Positions 53,925-64,000 are shown, counted from the first letter of the stretch. The stretch: 64,000 bases of DNA from Mantis religiosa (GCA_030765055.1 JAUKNK010000058.1:1457001-1521000), one strand, 5' to 3'. Notes: generated from the sequence alone by a model not told the origin. A program made the numbers and translations.

Positions 53925-55817
53925 TATTATGTGTTTCAAATGGGAAGAGTTCTCACCTTTAGCAAGTCGGATGCGTTAGAGCCGTCAGCATTGCCATCTC
54001 GTTATCCCCACTCTTTTAATATTTCCCCCTCTCTCACACACTTGCGAGTCTTTTGGCACTAACGCAAACTGAATATTCCAAAGTTTTATAATAATGCAGT
54101 TGTTGAAATCACAATTGCAATGTGGATATTCGTATATTATGCAAACGGTTTAAATATTTAGTTTAAAATTAATTATAGTTTATGAACTTCTTATTCTTCT
54201 AATCCAAACCAGCGATGCACCCATATAGCTGTGAATGTTACTTACGTTAGGAGATAATTCGTCATTATCATTGTCTTCATCATCTCCGTACTGCAAATTT
54301 ATGATGATAGGCTCCAAAATTTTATTATGTGCTATTTCTTTCCAAAAGTTGTCATCTTTTAGTTTATCTGATGTCTTATGCAGTTTTCCCAGTCTTGTTG
54401 TGTTCCTTGTTAATTTCTTTGTGAATAAGTTGTTCAACATTAGTCAGTTTTGAAGCTGAATTTCCATATAATTCGAGAAATTTATTAAAATTCCCATATA
54501 TGGAAATGTAATACAAACCTGGCCCTCTGAAGTTAATGAAAGAGGATAAATCAAGATGGCTTTGTTTGTGACGTATTAGACTGCATAGAAATTCAAAATC
54601 TGACGTCAAGCCAATCAAATTTAAGTATTGGTCCCTTAGTAACAAGACATGGCAAAATTAACCAATCAGAGTTCAGTAAAAATTTGAATTTAATTTTTTC
54701 TCTTGATAAAGCATTCCTGAAATATCTTTTGATCCGGCGAGACATGTAATGGCTATAGTTCTGTACAAGCTGCTGCATATGCTACGCCATTACTATCATC
54801 AAATATGTTAGCAAATGTTGTTACAAAGCATCGACTGTGTAAAGATAAGGGGAGAAAATAAAATCTTATAAAAAAAATAAGTGAAGCAGTGTTTTATGAT
54901 CAATTTTGGTTGCTACCATTCATCATTCCGTTGCTGGCTCGGTACCACAGCCCTGGATTAAAGATCTCATCGCTCATCGACGAAGCTACCGGCAATTTAT
55001 CCAGACTACTTCATCGCAGTAATGCGGAAGCTGAAGGGATCTTCATTTCTCTATCCCGAGGAAGGTAAGTCGCCTCACCGAGGGATTGTATTACGAGAAC
55101 GTATTGCAGTTTAAAACTATTATTTCTGTTTGCAACATAATTTGAGCCCACATTAACTCAATTGGATTGTTCTGGCAGTAGTAAGGGGGAAGGTGGATCG
55201 TATCTCATTGATCCAGCTGATACACTTTTTCATGGAAGAGTAACTGAATAATGCTGCTTTGAACTCTCTAGAGTAAATAGAGATTACAAACCATTCATAG
55301 ACAAAGATATAATGTGACCAGACACGTTCTGTCAGACTAGCAAGAAGTGTCTTGTTTCCTCTCATCGAATTTAGCAAACACCTTGGGTTATTCAAAGTAC
55401 ATATTTCTTTTATCACGTCATGTCAAATGTTTACGTTTCAGTTCTGAGTAATTTCAAATATACGTTCATGCATACATGCCAATCAATGATATTCATTACA
55501 GTGCTTATGTCACAATGCATTGTTATAATATAATGGTATCTATTTTATTTATTTGTATTAGGAAAGCTATTTGAGCTAAAAATATCGGGGTTTTATGGTT
55601 ATGTTAAATACATTACTCTCTACTTCCACATGGATCAGTTTTGGCAAAATCTGAATTTTTGTCTTATCGCGAATAGTGTTTATTTGAGATTTATTAGTTT
55701 GGCGGTCGTCACACACCACATAGAGGGACTGTAATACGTCAACACTGCAGTACTCCGATTGGTTACTCACTTAGTAGCGCTCAAGGACAAACACCTTCCC
55801 ATTTGAAACACATAATA
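53925..55817. mobile_element. TIR-bounded element of unknown content, 1.9 kb
   Basis: TATTATGTGTTTCAAATGGG plus AAG at 53925-53947 is repeated in exact complement at 55795-55817, with partly matching flanks (GGTTA/TAACC). The interior has minus-strand frames at 54180-54440, 54376-54645 and 54593-54778 with no recognised domain, two CCAAT motifs, and a GC-richer piece at 54900-55060. It could be a non-autonomous DNA transposon. The target duplication is not clear. Confidence 0.5.
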
Positions 55818-57066
55818 ATTAACCTTGAAATTGATCAAAATGAAATATGGCGGATGTGATAAAGCTTAGCATATTAGCCACTAGATGTCTGTTTATATAG
55901 CGCATTTCAAGTTTCAAAGTTGTCATCTGTATACAGAGTTAGACAAAACTTGAGAATGAGAACTTGGAACCCGAGCGCGCATATAGTACACATTTTAATA
56001 AACCCAACAGAACTGGCACTCAACCCAAACAAGTAAAGGCTTAATTGAAAAAACTATTTGTAATTGGTTTTTAATACCTTGTCACTTACAATTTTTATAT
56101 TATTGAGGGACTAGTTTCGAAAACTGTTATGTCTATTTTCAACCTGAAATAACTTTTTCAATTAATTTGGACATCACTGTTACGTAATTTGTCCAATCAC
56201 ACATAAGTAAAGGCTTGTTGCACAATCTGATGAACAGATCACACTTTGCTTTCAACACAGACAGGGTAAAGGCTTCTTGCTACCGAATATAATAAATTGA
56301 AGAGGCTTTGATTTCGACATAGGTAAGTAAAGGGTTTTGGTTACACATCTTGTAGAATACAATAGACTTTGTTCTGGTCATGGATAGGATAAGGGTTTTT
56401 GTTATATGGTAAATGTAACGACTATTTACTTGGCATAGAAAATTTCTGTGATATATGAATTGAATATTAAACCATAATATGGAAAAATGAAATCAAAGTT
56501 TTCAAACTTTTGACATCATTTCATGAACTAGCTACTTCAAAAAAAAAAAATATATATGTATATATATATGTATATATATTTACTTATTTATTTATATATA
56601 AATTTTTCTTAGGGTTAATGTTTTTAAATTCTATCATAAGCAAATTAGTAAATTTTGGCCTTCTAACAGTTCAAGAACTGGCAATATAGGTTTCATTTTT
56701 CCCACAGCTTAGAATGATGTTAAACACCGTCAAAATAACTCCAAATTTGAACCGACAAGTGAATGTAATTTTAAATGTTTGTACTCAGTTCACCTTCATA
56801 GTATATAATTTTATAGCCGTAATTAAGTATATTAACGTTTACAAGAAGTTCAGCATGATATTACCAGCATGAAGTAGAATCTGCTCTATGAACTTGTTGA
56901 ACTGAGAAGAAATTACTCCAGAGAATTAATCTGAGATTTATCAGCAGATATCAGTAAAGTTTAAATAGGAAAAACCAATCAAAATGTAAATCATAGGCTA
57001 AAAGAGAAGGCTGCAAAATTAAGTACAAGCAGGTGAATAAATCAGCAAGGGTTACTCTTTTGAAAT
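55818..57066. other. Intron with a PLE-D fragment at 56041-56215
   Basis: Mostly unrecognised AT-rich sequence with a TA-rich run near 56545-56600. 56041-56215 is a PLE-D end (TTGAGGGACTAGTTTCGAAA) with an inverted stub (TTAATTGAAAAA / TTTTTCAATTAA) and a U3/A8 hammerhead-like core at 56135-56141 on the minus strand (TTGAAAA). Confidence 0.6.
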
Positions 57067-57191
57067 AGTAGTCACCATAAATACATAAAATATGAAGCTA
57101 TTAACAGTGAAGCAAACAAATATAATAATTTGTAACTTAAAAAACTTCACTTATCTTACAAGAAATGATGACCGTATTTCTTACAAATTGA

Positions 57192-57236
57192 CTAGGATCG
57201 CAATTTCGTGAATAAATCATTCACATCATCAGATTG
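57192..57236 (-). ncRNA. Hammerhead ribozyme motif, complete core (PLE-C, minus arm)
   Basis: CTGATGA, T, stem II GTGAAT with loop GATTT and ATTCAC (six perfect pairs), GAA, stem III ATTGCGAT, C, CTAG. All invariant bases present. Stem I pairs poorly next to the core. The plus arm at 57284-57330 has the same core but an extra A in stem III and one mismatch in stem II. Confidence 0.68.
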
Positions 57237-57283
57237 AACCATCAACAAACTCGTTTTGGCATTCAACGAATTTGTTGATGGTT

Positions 57284-57330
57284 CGAGCTGATGATGTAAA
57301 TGATTTATTCACGAAATTGCGAATCTAGTT
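57284..57330 (+). ncRNA. Hammerhead motif, slightly damaged (PLE-C, plus arm)
   Basis: CTGATGA at 57288-57294, T, GTAAAT with loop and ATTCAC (one A-C mismatch), GAA, ATTGCGAAT (one inserted base), C. Mirror partner of 57192-57236. Confidence 0.55.
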
Positions 57331-57675
57331 AATTTGTATGAAATACAGTCATTTCTTTTAAAATAAGTGAAGCTTTTTAAGTTACAAATTATTATATTTG
57401 TATAAAGTAGTCACTATATTCATACTAAATATCATTTGCTCAACCTAAGTGTTAGTCATGATCTCATTAGTCATTTTTTTCCAACAAACATCAGACAATA
57501 AAAATAGGAACCTGCATAATGTAAATACTTGACTCACCATTTCATTTGTATGTGCAGCTGAACTGTGTGGATAAAGGTATCACATGCAGCTCTCTTACAG
57601 AAAAGTGAACTGATATCACATAAGCTATCAGCAAGCATTGTGGCAGGATACTAGTTTGGAAGGAAGTTATAAAAA

Positions 57676-58100
57676 GTGCATTTTATGTGGATTATTTATG
57701 AACTGTTTGTACTAATATTTGACAATGAGTTTTGTATAAAGATGGCAAATAATAAAGTAACAAGATTCATTCAGAATAATATAGGATTGAGGCAAAGCTG
57801 TAAGTTGAGCCCCATACTGTTTAATCAGTTTATAGATGATATTTTAGATGCAATTAGAATGGAAAACAGGTATGTGCCAATACTTAATAACAGGGAAATA
57901 CCTGGGTTGCTATTTGCAGATGATTTAGTAGCAGGAGCTATTTCCAAAGTGGGAATAGATGGAGCAATAGATAAATTTTGTAAGGAATAGAGCCCTAGAA
58001 GTAATGTAAACAAAACCAATTATGGTATTTAAGAAAAGCAACAAGTTAAGAAAAGAGGAGAAATGGTACTGGCAAGGAAGAGAAATTGAGGTGGTCAATA
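57676..58100 (+). pseudogene. LINE-2 (plus copy), RT fragment, first part
   Basis: IGLRQSCKLSPILFNQFIDD, PILNNREIPGLLFADDLVAG (catalytic FADD intact) then DGAIDKFCKE, a stop, and KSNKLRKEEKWYWQGREIEV. The next residues VVNTFN are interrupted at 58110 by a LINE of opposite orientation. Same family as the minus copy at 23-25 kb. Confidence 0.85.
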
Positions 58101-58109
58101 CATTTAATT

Positions 58110-59410
58110 CTTTTTTTTTTATTTATCCAGATTTATGAACTCTATTTTACACAGTGGTATATTAGGGTTAGAGTTGGTACATAAAAATACACAATTTTAA
58201 CAAAAATATTTTAAATACTAGAAGGAAGAAAATATGTTATAATCTGATGCATATTAATTTAAACTATTTCAGACGTTTAAACACTGAGTTTATAAACATC
58301 ATGAAGTACTTATACTGTTGTGGCTTCATTAGCAAAGATGTGAGCGGAGCAGAAAATTCAGTTCCTAGAGAGTCTAGCTTGAATATTAATTCTTGTCTTT
58401 CTCTCCAGAAAATGGGACAACAGAAAAGGAGATGAACCACAGTATGAAATTCTTCTCACGCATGCACTCGGGGTTGGATGTTAAGTGAAAGCATGATAAG
58501 AATTCACCAAATTTACCATGTCCACTTAAAAATTGTGTCTAAACAAAATTTGGTACAAGAGTTTCACGTTTTCCTCTGTCATATACACTAGGGAAAAATA
58601 ATGTTTTTGTTAAACTTCCATTTGGAGTTGTTAGCCATTGTTGGTTCCATTCTTCAAGAATATGTTGACGTACAGTAGAAATAGGACATAAAGAGTATGT
58701 CACAGGAAGATTGGATTCTGCAGCCTTCTTAGTCAAGCAATCAGCTCTCTCGTTACCTAAAATTCCACTGTGTCCTTTAAGCCATCCCATGCAAATATGT
58801 CCTGGATGGTCTTGAAGCAAGGTTCTGATTTCATGTGCTAATGAATTTAAGTTGTATTTATCATTAATAGCAAGTAGAGCTGATTGTGAATCACTAAGAA
58901 TACGGGCACTGTTCCCATTAACAGTACACCATTTTATAGCTTCTTTAATTGCTAAGAGCTCCGACTGGAATACAGAACATTCAGGTGACAATTTAAACAT
59001 GGAGTGAGTTAGTTCCGTTTGGTTTTCGTAAACAACAAAAGCACATCCTACCGCAGATATATTATCTTCAAATTGGTAACGCGAACCATCTGTATATATG
59101 TAATAATCATGAAAATTACATATTTCCTTAAACAGGTTACAAAACTTGATGGGTGTCCTGCTGTGGTAGGATGCTCCAGGATTTGTAGTTTTAAGTGAGA
59201 CAGATTAAGACGCACATTCACGTTCATGTCTTAAATTCATAATAGTTGCTGTTGATAAACCAGTGAGAGCCAAAGGTTCGATGTTAGCTATAATCTGAGC
59301 TGCATCAGTGGAGATTGTACAATATCCTCGAATTATGCGAAGGAGGAATCCCCTTTGAATTTGTGCAAGTTTTTTAACTGCCCATTTTTTATTAAGAACA
59401 TCCTGGAATG
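58110..59410 (-). pseudogene. LINE-H type element with RNase H, nested, 9-bp target duplication
   Basis: Minus strand: DYYIYTDGSRYQFEDNISAV (RNase H start), VFQSELLAIKEAIKW (E), ARILSDSQSALLAIND (D), GWLKGHSGILGNERADCLTK (H and last D), then EEWNQQWLTTPNGS to a stop near 58541. The 3' end is a poly-A (T run 58111-58120). CATTTAATT at 58101-58109 and 59411-59419 is the duplication. 5'-truncated, lacking RT. One stop before the RNase H region. Confidence 0.88.
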
Positions 59411-59868
59411 CATTTAATTATCTAGGAGTACGATTAAGCTGTAACGGAGGTTGGAAAGAGCAGAAGAGAATGCAATGGCAAAAGGTAAAATTGCATTAAA
59501 AGCTATTAAAGCATGCCTAGATAAATTACCAGGAATGTAAATAAAACAGTTGGAGAGAATTTATACAGCCGTAGTAGAAGCAAAAATGCTCTATGGGGTA
59601 GCGATATGGAGCTTGGAGGAGGGGGGGCTGTAAATATAAATATGATACATAGAAACTTTTTGCAAACAAGTTTTGGGCTTACCACGAGCTTCACCAAATG
59701 GAGTGTTGCAAGCAGATTTGGGAAGACTGGGAACTAGAGGGATAATGGTGGAAAGTTAAAATATTGGGTGAGATTTAGGAATGAGCAGAATATTCTGCGT
59801 CAATGCTTGATAGTACAGGAAAGACTAAATCAGAAAGATTCATGGCTGAATAAGATAAAGGAAATGAT
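59411..59868 (+). pseudogene. LINE-2 (plus copy), middle part
   Basis: Resumes after the nested LINE: FNYLGVRLSCNGGWKEQ, several frame breaks, YWVRFRNEQNILRQCLIVQE and SWLNKIKEM. At 59868 it is interrupted again by the PLE-H palindrome, and resumes at 62804 with MFKIGFGVMWENREL. Confidence 0.8.
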
Positions 59869-59977
59869 AAATATTAAAAGCAGAAGCATTATTAACAGTG
59901 AAGTATTCTTCATATTTAAATTTGAATTTATGAGTCACTATGTTTACACTCAGTCTTCACTTACTTGTTGTTGTATA

Positions 59978-60018
59978 ATTGAAACGTTTTCAAGATCATT
60001 CGATCTCATCATCAGCTG
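59978..60018 (-). ncRNA. Hammerhead ribozyme motif of PLE-H, minus arm
   Basis: CTGATGA at 60009-60015 (complement), T, stem II GAGATC with loop GAAT and GATCTT (six pairs, one G-U), GAA, stem III AACGTT, T. Core complete; stem I shows only one pair next to the core. Identical in the plus arm. Confidence 0.6.
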
Positions 60019-61342
60019 TTTGGTGACTAGATGAACCTTCCTCTTCTTCCACTACTACGGAGTTCCGATCACTCTGCCATCTGGTGTTAGGGGCACTAAG
60101 TTTTAATACTTCATTTAATGCCGGGATTTCAAAATTTATAACTTTATCACGGTTTTTGTTTATGAAAATTTTTTCCCAAATATCCAATTCTATGGGTGTA
60201 CTTAAAGATTTTAACAGTTTAATGTTGTGGCCAATGTTGTGGTTTTCTGTCCAAAAATGGTGTGAAACTGCAGATTTTTCTGTTTGTTTCAACTTAATGT
60301 TCCTTTGGTGTTCTTTTTGCCTGGTTAACATGTTTCTCTTAGTTTTTCCTATGTAGCTTTTTTCACAGGTTTCACAATTAATCTGATATATTCCTGATTT
60401 CAAATTGTTGGGGATTGTATTTTTCAGTGGTTTATTTAGCAGGTTCCTCAGAGTGAATTTGTTTTGGGGTGCTAGTTTTAAGTTTAGTCTTTTGAAGATT
60501 CGTTCAAATTTTCTAAAAGCCCATGGATGGTAGGTGAATTTTCTATATTGCCAATTTGTGTTATTAAGTGGTGTGAGAGTGGTATTTTTTGATCTTATCT
60601 TCAGATTTTCTTTCCTCTTCATCATATTCCTTATGATGGCTGGGTTGAATCCATTTAATACCGCTATGTCTTTTATGTGTTGTTGTTCTTTCAAAAATTC
60701 ATCCTTACTCAGTGGGACGTTGTATAGCCGGTGAATTAGACTTCTAAAGGCAGCTAGTTGATGTGAAACTGGGTTGTATTCATTTTTCTTTATGTAATTA
60801 TCTATGTGTGTGGGCTTCCTGTATATTCCAAAATCTACACCATGATGATTTCTAGTTATCTTGAGGTCCAGAAAGGGTAGGGTGTTGTCTCTTTCTACTT
60901 CCATAGTAAATTGGATGTGATTATCTTGCAGGTTTAGTAATTTTAGAGAATCTTCTCTAAGTTTTTCTGGAATGATAGCAAAAATATCATCAACATATCT
61001 CTGCCAAAATTTATAAATCTGTGGGAAGGCCTTTACTATGTGTGTTTCAAAATAGCTCATGTATAGGTCTGCTAAAATAGGCGAAAGTGGGCTCCCCATT
61101 GCTAAACCTTTTGATTGTCTGTAGAATTTTTGGTTAAACATGAAGTAATTATTCCTTATGCATAAATCTGTAAGATTGATAATATCATCTATTTCTCTGG
61201 GGTCCGTTGTAGTCTGGGTTAGCCATTTTTTGAGGAATGTAGGTATTTCTTCTACTGGAATGCTTGTAAAAAGTGCCTTAACGTCAAAAGAAACAAGTAT
61301 GTGATTTTCCGGGATGTTGTATTTCTGTAGGTGGTTTATCAA
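59996..61342 (-). CDS. PLE-H RT plus GIY-YIG, minus arm, N-terminus missing
   Basis: An open frame of about 448 codons without an ATG at its truncated start (first codon in frame is TTG). RT: SFDVKALFTSIPVEEIP, KGLAMGSPLSPILADLYMSY, RYVDDIFAIIP (YVDD), LPFLDLKITRN, GIYRKPTHIDNYIKK. Then FTYHPWAFRKFERIFKRLNL and GIY-YIG: SGIYQINCETCEKSYIGKTK, TRQKEHQRN. No stops, so a recent copy. It lacks the N-terminal region and cannot be complete. Confidence 0.9.
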   Translation of the reverse strand: MINHLQKYNIPENHILVSFDVKALFTSIPVEEIPTFLKKWLTQTTTDPREIDDIINLTDLCIRNNYFMFNQKFYRQSKGLAMGSPLSPILADLYMSYFETHIVKAFPQIYKFWQRYVDDIFAIIPEKLREDSLKLLNLQDNHIQFTMEVERDNTLPFLDLKITRNHHGVDFGIYRKPTHIDNYIKKNEYNPVSHQLAAFRSLIHRLYNVPLSKDEFLKEQQHIKDIAVLNGFNPAIIRNMMKRKENLKIRSKNTTLTPLNNTNWQYRKFTYHPWAFRKFERIFKRLNLKLAPQNKFTLRNLLNKPLKNTIPNNLKSGIYQINCETCEKSYIGKTKRNMLTRQKEHQRNIKLKQTEKSAVSHHFWTENHNIGHNIKLLKSLSTPIELDIWEKIFINKNRDKVINFEIPALNEVLKLSAPNTRWQSDRNSVVVEEEEGSSSHQTADDEIE

Positions 61343-61353
61343 TTCTAAGGAGT

Positions 61354-62724
61354 TTGGGAATAAAAAACTCCTTAGAATTGATAAACCACCTACAGAAATA
61401 CAACATCCCGGAAAATCACATACTTGTTTCTTTTGACGTTAAGGCACTTTTTACAAGCATTCCAGTAGAAGAAATACCTACATTCCTCAAAAAATGGCTA
61501 ACCCAGACTACAACGGACCCCAGAGAAATAGATGATATTATCAATCTTACAGATTTATGCATAAGGAATAATTACTTCATGTTTAACCAAAAATTCTACA
61601 GACAATCAAAAGGTTTAGCAATGGGGAGCCCACTTTCGCCTATTTTAGCAGACCTATACATGAGCTATTTTGAAACACACATAGTAAAGGCCTTCCCACA
61701 GATTTATAAATTTTGGCAGAGATATGTTGATGATATTTTTGCTATCATTCCAGAAAAACTTAGAGAAGATTCTCTAAAATTACTAAACCTGCAAGATAAT
61801 CACATCCAATTTACTATGGAAGTAGAAAGAGACAACACCCTACCCTTTCTGGACCTCAAGATAACTAGAAATCATCATGGTGTAGATTTTGGAATATACA
61901 GGAAGCCCACACACATAGATAATTACATAAAGAAAAATGAATACAACCCAGTTTCACATCAACTAGCTGCCTTTAGAAGTCTAATTCACCGGCTATACAA
62001 CGTCCCACTGAGTAAGGATGAATTTTTGAAAGAACAACAACACATAAAAGACATAGCGGTATTAAATGGATTCAACCCAGCCATCATAAGGAATATGATG
62101 AAGAGGAAAGAAAAACTGAAGATAAGATCAAAAAATACCACTCTCACACCACTTAATAACACAAATTGGCAATATAGAAAATTCACCTACCATCCATGGG
62201 CTTTTAGAAAATTTGAACGAATCTTCAAAAGACTAAACTTAAAACTAGCACCCCAAAACAAATTCACTCTGAGGAACCTGCTAAATAAACCACTGAAAAA
62301 TACAATCCCCAACAATTTGAAATCAGGAATATATCAGATTAATTGTGAAACCTGTGAAAAAAGCTACATAGGAAAAACTAAGAGAAACATGTTAACCAGG
62401 CAAAAAGAACACCAAAGGAACATTAAGTTGAAACAAACAGAAAAATCTGCAGTTTCACACCATTTTTGGACAGAAAACCACAACATTGGCCACAACATTA
62501 AACTGTTAAAATCTTTAAGTACACCCATAGAATTGGATATTTGGGAAAAAATTTTCATAAACAAAAACCGTGATAAAGTTATAAATTTTGAAATCCCGGC
62601 ATTAAATGAAGTATTAAAACTTAGTGCCCCTAACACCAGATGGCAGAGTGATCGGAACTCCGTAGTAGTGGAAGAAGAGGAAGGTTCATCTAGTCACCAA
62701 ACAGCTGATGATGAGATCGAATGA
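61354..62724 (+). CDS. PLE-H RT plus GIY-YIG, plus arm, N-terminus missing
   Basis: Mirror of the minus-arm ORF at 59996-61342, identical except one residue (RKEKLK versus RKENLK), with a few extra N-terminal codons that come from the centre of the palindrome. Catalytic YVDD near residue 129 and the GIY...YIG...R...E...N set all present. The stop codon TGA at 62722-62724 lies just after the hammerhead core CTGATGA. Confidence 0.9.
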   Translation: MGIKNSLELINHLQKYNIPENHILVSFDVKALFTSIPVEEIPTFLKKWLTQTTTDPREIDDIINLTDLCIRNNYFMFNQKFYRQSKGLAMGSPLSPILADLYMSYFETHIVKAFPQIYKFWQRYVDDIFAIIPEKLREDSLKLLNLQDNHIQFTMEVERDNTLPFLDLKITRNHHGVDFGIYRKPTHIDNYIKKNEYNPVSHQLAAFRSLIHRLYNVPLSKDEFLKEQQHIKDIAVLNGFNPAIIRNMMKRKEKLKIRSKNTTLTPLNNTNWQYRKFTYHPWAFRKFERIFKRLNLKLAPQNKFTLRNLLNKPLKNTIPNNLKSGIYQINCETCEKSYIGKTKRNMLTRQKEHQRNIKLKQTEKSAVSHHFWTENHNIGHNIKLLKSLSTPIELDIWEKIFINKNRDKVINFEIPALNEVLKLSAPNTRWQSDRNSVVVEEEEGSSSHQTADDEIE

Positions 62725-62742
62725 TCTTGAAAACGTTTCAAT
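62702..62742 (+). ncRNA. Hammerhead ribozyme motif of PLE-H, plus arm
   Basis: CTGATGA at 62705-62711 inside the last codons of the ORF, T, GAGATC, GAAT, GATCTT, GAA at 62729, AACGTT, T. Invariant bases kept, stem I weak. The overlap with the C-terminal codons (ADDEIE) repeats the arrangement in PLE-A. Confidence 0.6.
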
Positions 62743-62803
62743 TATACAACAACAAGTAAGTGAAGACTGAGTGTAAACATAGTGACTCATAAATTCAAAT
62801 TTA

Positions 62804-63465
62804 AAAGGAAATGATGTTTAAAATAGGGTTTGGTGTCATGTGGGAAAATCGGGAATTATTGCAAAGTGGATTTTGGAAAGAACTTAGGTTAATAATAGAA
62901 GATATTAATAGGCAAGAAATGTAAGAAAGCTTCAACTTGAAAAGCTCACTGGTAATTTATAGATAGATGAAAGTAATGTGGAACAGGGAAAAATATATTG
63001 ATATTTGTGATAAAGCAGCTAGAGAAGGCTTTGCATGGACCAGAACAGGGGTGGTGGGAAGAGGGAGGGGTCTGTGTCACCAAAGGGATAAAGAATGGCA
63101 TTTGCATTTTTGAATGTGAAGAAACTAGGTTGCTTAGGGAGAAGATAGGTAAAAAAGAATGGGCAAGGCTACCAAAAGAATTTCAAGCAATGAAATTAAT
63201 GGATGTAAAAACTAGGAAAAATGTAATTGAAATTGGGAACTTTTTAGGCAAAGTAAGAGCCAAATGGTTGAGGAAGATAAGTAAATATGATGAAAATGAA
63301 GAAGTTATTTTAGGTAAGGTGCCAGTAGAGACCCATTAGCTTGACAACCTCAGAGTTTGAGTCTATTGGGCCCAAGGGTAACCAGTAACTCAGTGTAGTA
63401 ATAAGTATGTAAATGTATAATCATTGGTAATTGAAGTGGAGATAAAGATTACTTACTTACTAATA
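62804..63465 (+). pseudogene. LINE-2 (plus copy), C-terminal part and tail
   Basis: KIGFGVMWENRELLQSGFWK, EDINRQEM, stops, then CVTKGIKNGICIFECEETRL (decayed zinc knuckle), FLGKVRAKWLRKISKYDENE and a stop near 63338. The 3' UTR ends with (TTAC)3 at 63451-63462, the LINE tail. Completes the element that began at 57676. Confidence 0.8.
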
Positions 63466-63538
63466 TTTACTGTGACATTCTCTTATTGTGCTACACTATT
63501 ATTATACTGTAAACTCCTAATGTGAATTGTGTCCCTAG

Positions 63539-63689
63539 GCCATTTTGTTGGACATACAAGAAGTTGGCATAACATTCAACAACTGGTCCTCAGTGCCCAC
63601 TCTGCCATTTGCTGGCAGTGTCGCCATGATGGTTGTGGATAGTATTCTCTATGCTCTTCTGACATACTACCTCAACTCTGTAATACCAA
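63539..63689 (+). CDS. ABC transporter subfamily A, internal exon 6
   Basis: AILLDIQEVGITFNNWSSVP, TLPFAGSVAMMVVDSILYAL, LTYYLNSVIP plus one base. Joined to exon 5 this reads FALAMDK then AILLDIQEVGITF, the ABCA stretch before the last segment of the first transmembrane domain (LYALLTYY...VIP). Acceptor TGTCCCTAG, donor GTAAGT at 63690. Ends in phase 1. The nucleotide-binding domain would follow in exons beyond the window. Confidence 0.93.
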
Positions 63690-64000
63690 GTAAGTACAGT
63701 TTATACATTGTTTTAATATTCTCAGTTGCATATTTTCTGGAGTCATATTTGCATGATCACGTAACCTTAAAAAATTGGTTTTGGCCTATTCAAGTATTTA
63801 ACACTTTCTGAAATGAAACATGACATTGCTTACCTTGGCTATTGAAACGGGCAGAACAGAAATCAAATAAAGGCGACTTTGGCTCTATGTTATTGCTCAC
63901 AATTCATCAAAACTGCTGATAATGAGTTTTTATACCTGGCCATAGCTTTCTTGAAAACTATGTTGATTTTGCTCACATTAAGCAAAAGAAAAAGAAAACC
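63690..64000. other. Intron after ABCA exon 6
   Basis: Starts with the donor GTAAGT; nothing else recognised before the window ends. Confidence 0.6.

Larger units (their letters stand above)
57080..57405. mobile_element. PLE-C non-coding dimer, 13-bp target duplication
   Basis: Two inverted ends (TTGTAACTTAAAAAACTTC, then GTTGATGGTTC and complement), centred near 57262. AGTAGTCACCATA at 57067-57079 and AGTAGTCACTATA at 57406-57418 are a 13-bp duplication with one mismatch. Each arm carries a hammerhead; no coding sequence. Confidence 0.85.
59869..62803. mobile_element. PLE-H 2.9-kb palindromic insertion, 12-bp target duplication
   Basis: Arms of 1441 bp (59915-61355 and 61365-62805) mirror each other about 61360 with a 9-base centre. 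The only difference I found changes one residue (Asn in the minus arm, Lys in the plus arm). AAAGGAAATGAT occurs at 59857-59868 and 62804-62815, and removing the insert restores the LINE-2 frame. The minus-arm end is 46 bp longer than the plus-arm end. Confidence 0.93.

Noticed and set aside
54180..54778. Minus-strand frames as a host gene
   Set aside because: Short, overlapping, no domain, and inside a TIR-bounded element; left as unknown content.
59996..62724. Palindrome as an assembly or library fold-back artefact
   Set aside because: Matching target duplications lie outside the two arms and the host LINE frame is restored by removal. An artefact would not create these. A collapsed or altered centre still cannot be excluded.

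Overview
This is a eukaryotic genomic window, almost certainly from an arthropod and probably an insect. It is AT-rich, has spliced exons, and is packed with mobile elements: Penelope-like elements (PLEs), LINEs with microsatellite-like tails, mariner-type transposons, Ty3/gypsy and BEL/Pao retrotransposons, and tRNA-derived SINEs. I cannot name the species.

The only host gene I can support lies on the + strand. It is an ABC transporter of subfamily A, seen as six internal exons at 12328-12496, 16177-16255, 16332-16485, 46296-46482, 46571-46714 and 63539-63689. All five splice junctions keep one reading frame. The exons encode part of the first extracellular loop and the following membrane segments. 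Two introns are very large (about 29.8 and 16.8 kb) and consist mostly of nested transposons. The upstream and downstream exons lie outside the window.

Layout: 1-12.3 kb holds SINE arrays, a GA-rich tandem repeat split by a LINE, PLE copies, a 536-bp GC-rich repeat (here 'element R') and LINE scraps. 12.3-16.5 kb holds three ABCA exons and a tandem array of tRNA-like repeats. 16.5-46.3 kb is the first giant intron: a TIR transposon holding a PLE, a LINE split by a SINE with a perfect duplication, two gypsy pieces, BEL/Pao, an RNase H LINE, mariner, and a dense PLE cluster at 35-45.8 kb. 46.3-63.7 kb holds two ABCA exons, a complete 6.2-kb gypsy element with matching 4-bp target duplications, a TIR element of unknown content, and a three-level nest (LINE containing an inverted LINE and a 2.9-kb PLE palindrome) before the last exon.

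The most notable theme is the PLEs. At least eight families are present (called PLE-A to PLE-I here; names are local). Most insertions are head-to-head inverted dimers. At least five are bounded by 12-13-bp target-site duplications, so each palindrome was inserted as one unit. Near the 3' end of most families I can fold hammerhead ribozyme motifs by eye. The best, at 4562-4606 on the minus strand, has a complete catalytic core and three stems. Two related families carry a changed core in which positions 3 and 8 are both altered (C to U, G to A), which would keep that base pair. A 23-bp insertion with a 13-bp duplication matches the outer end of a PLE-B copy and may be an extremely truncated PLE insertion.
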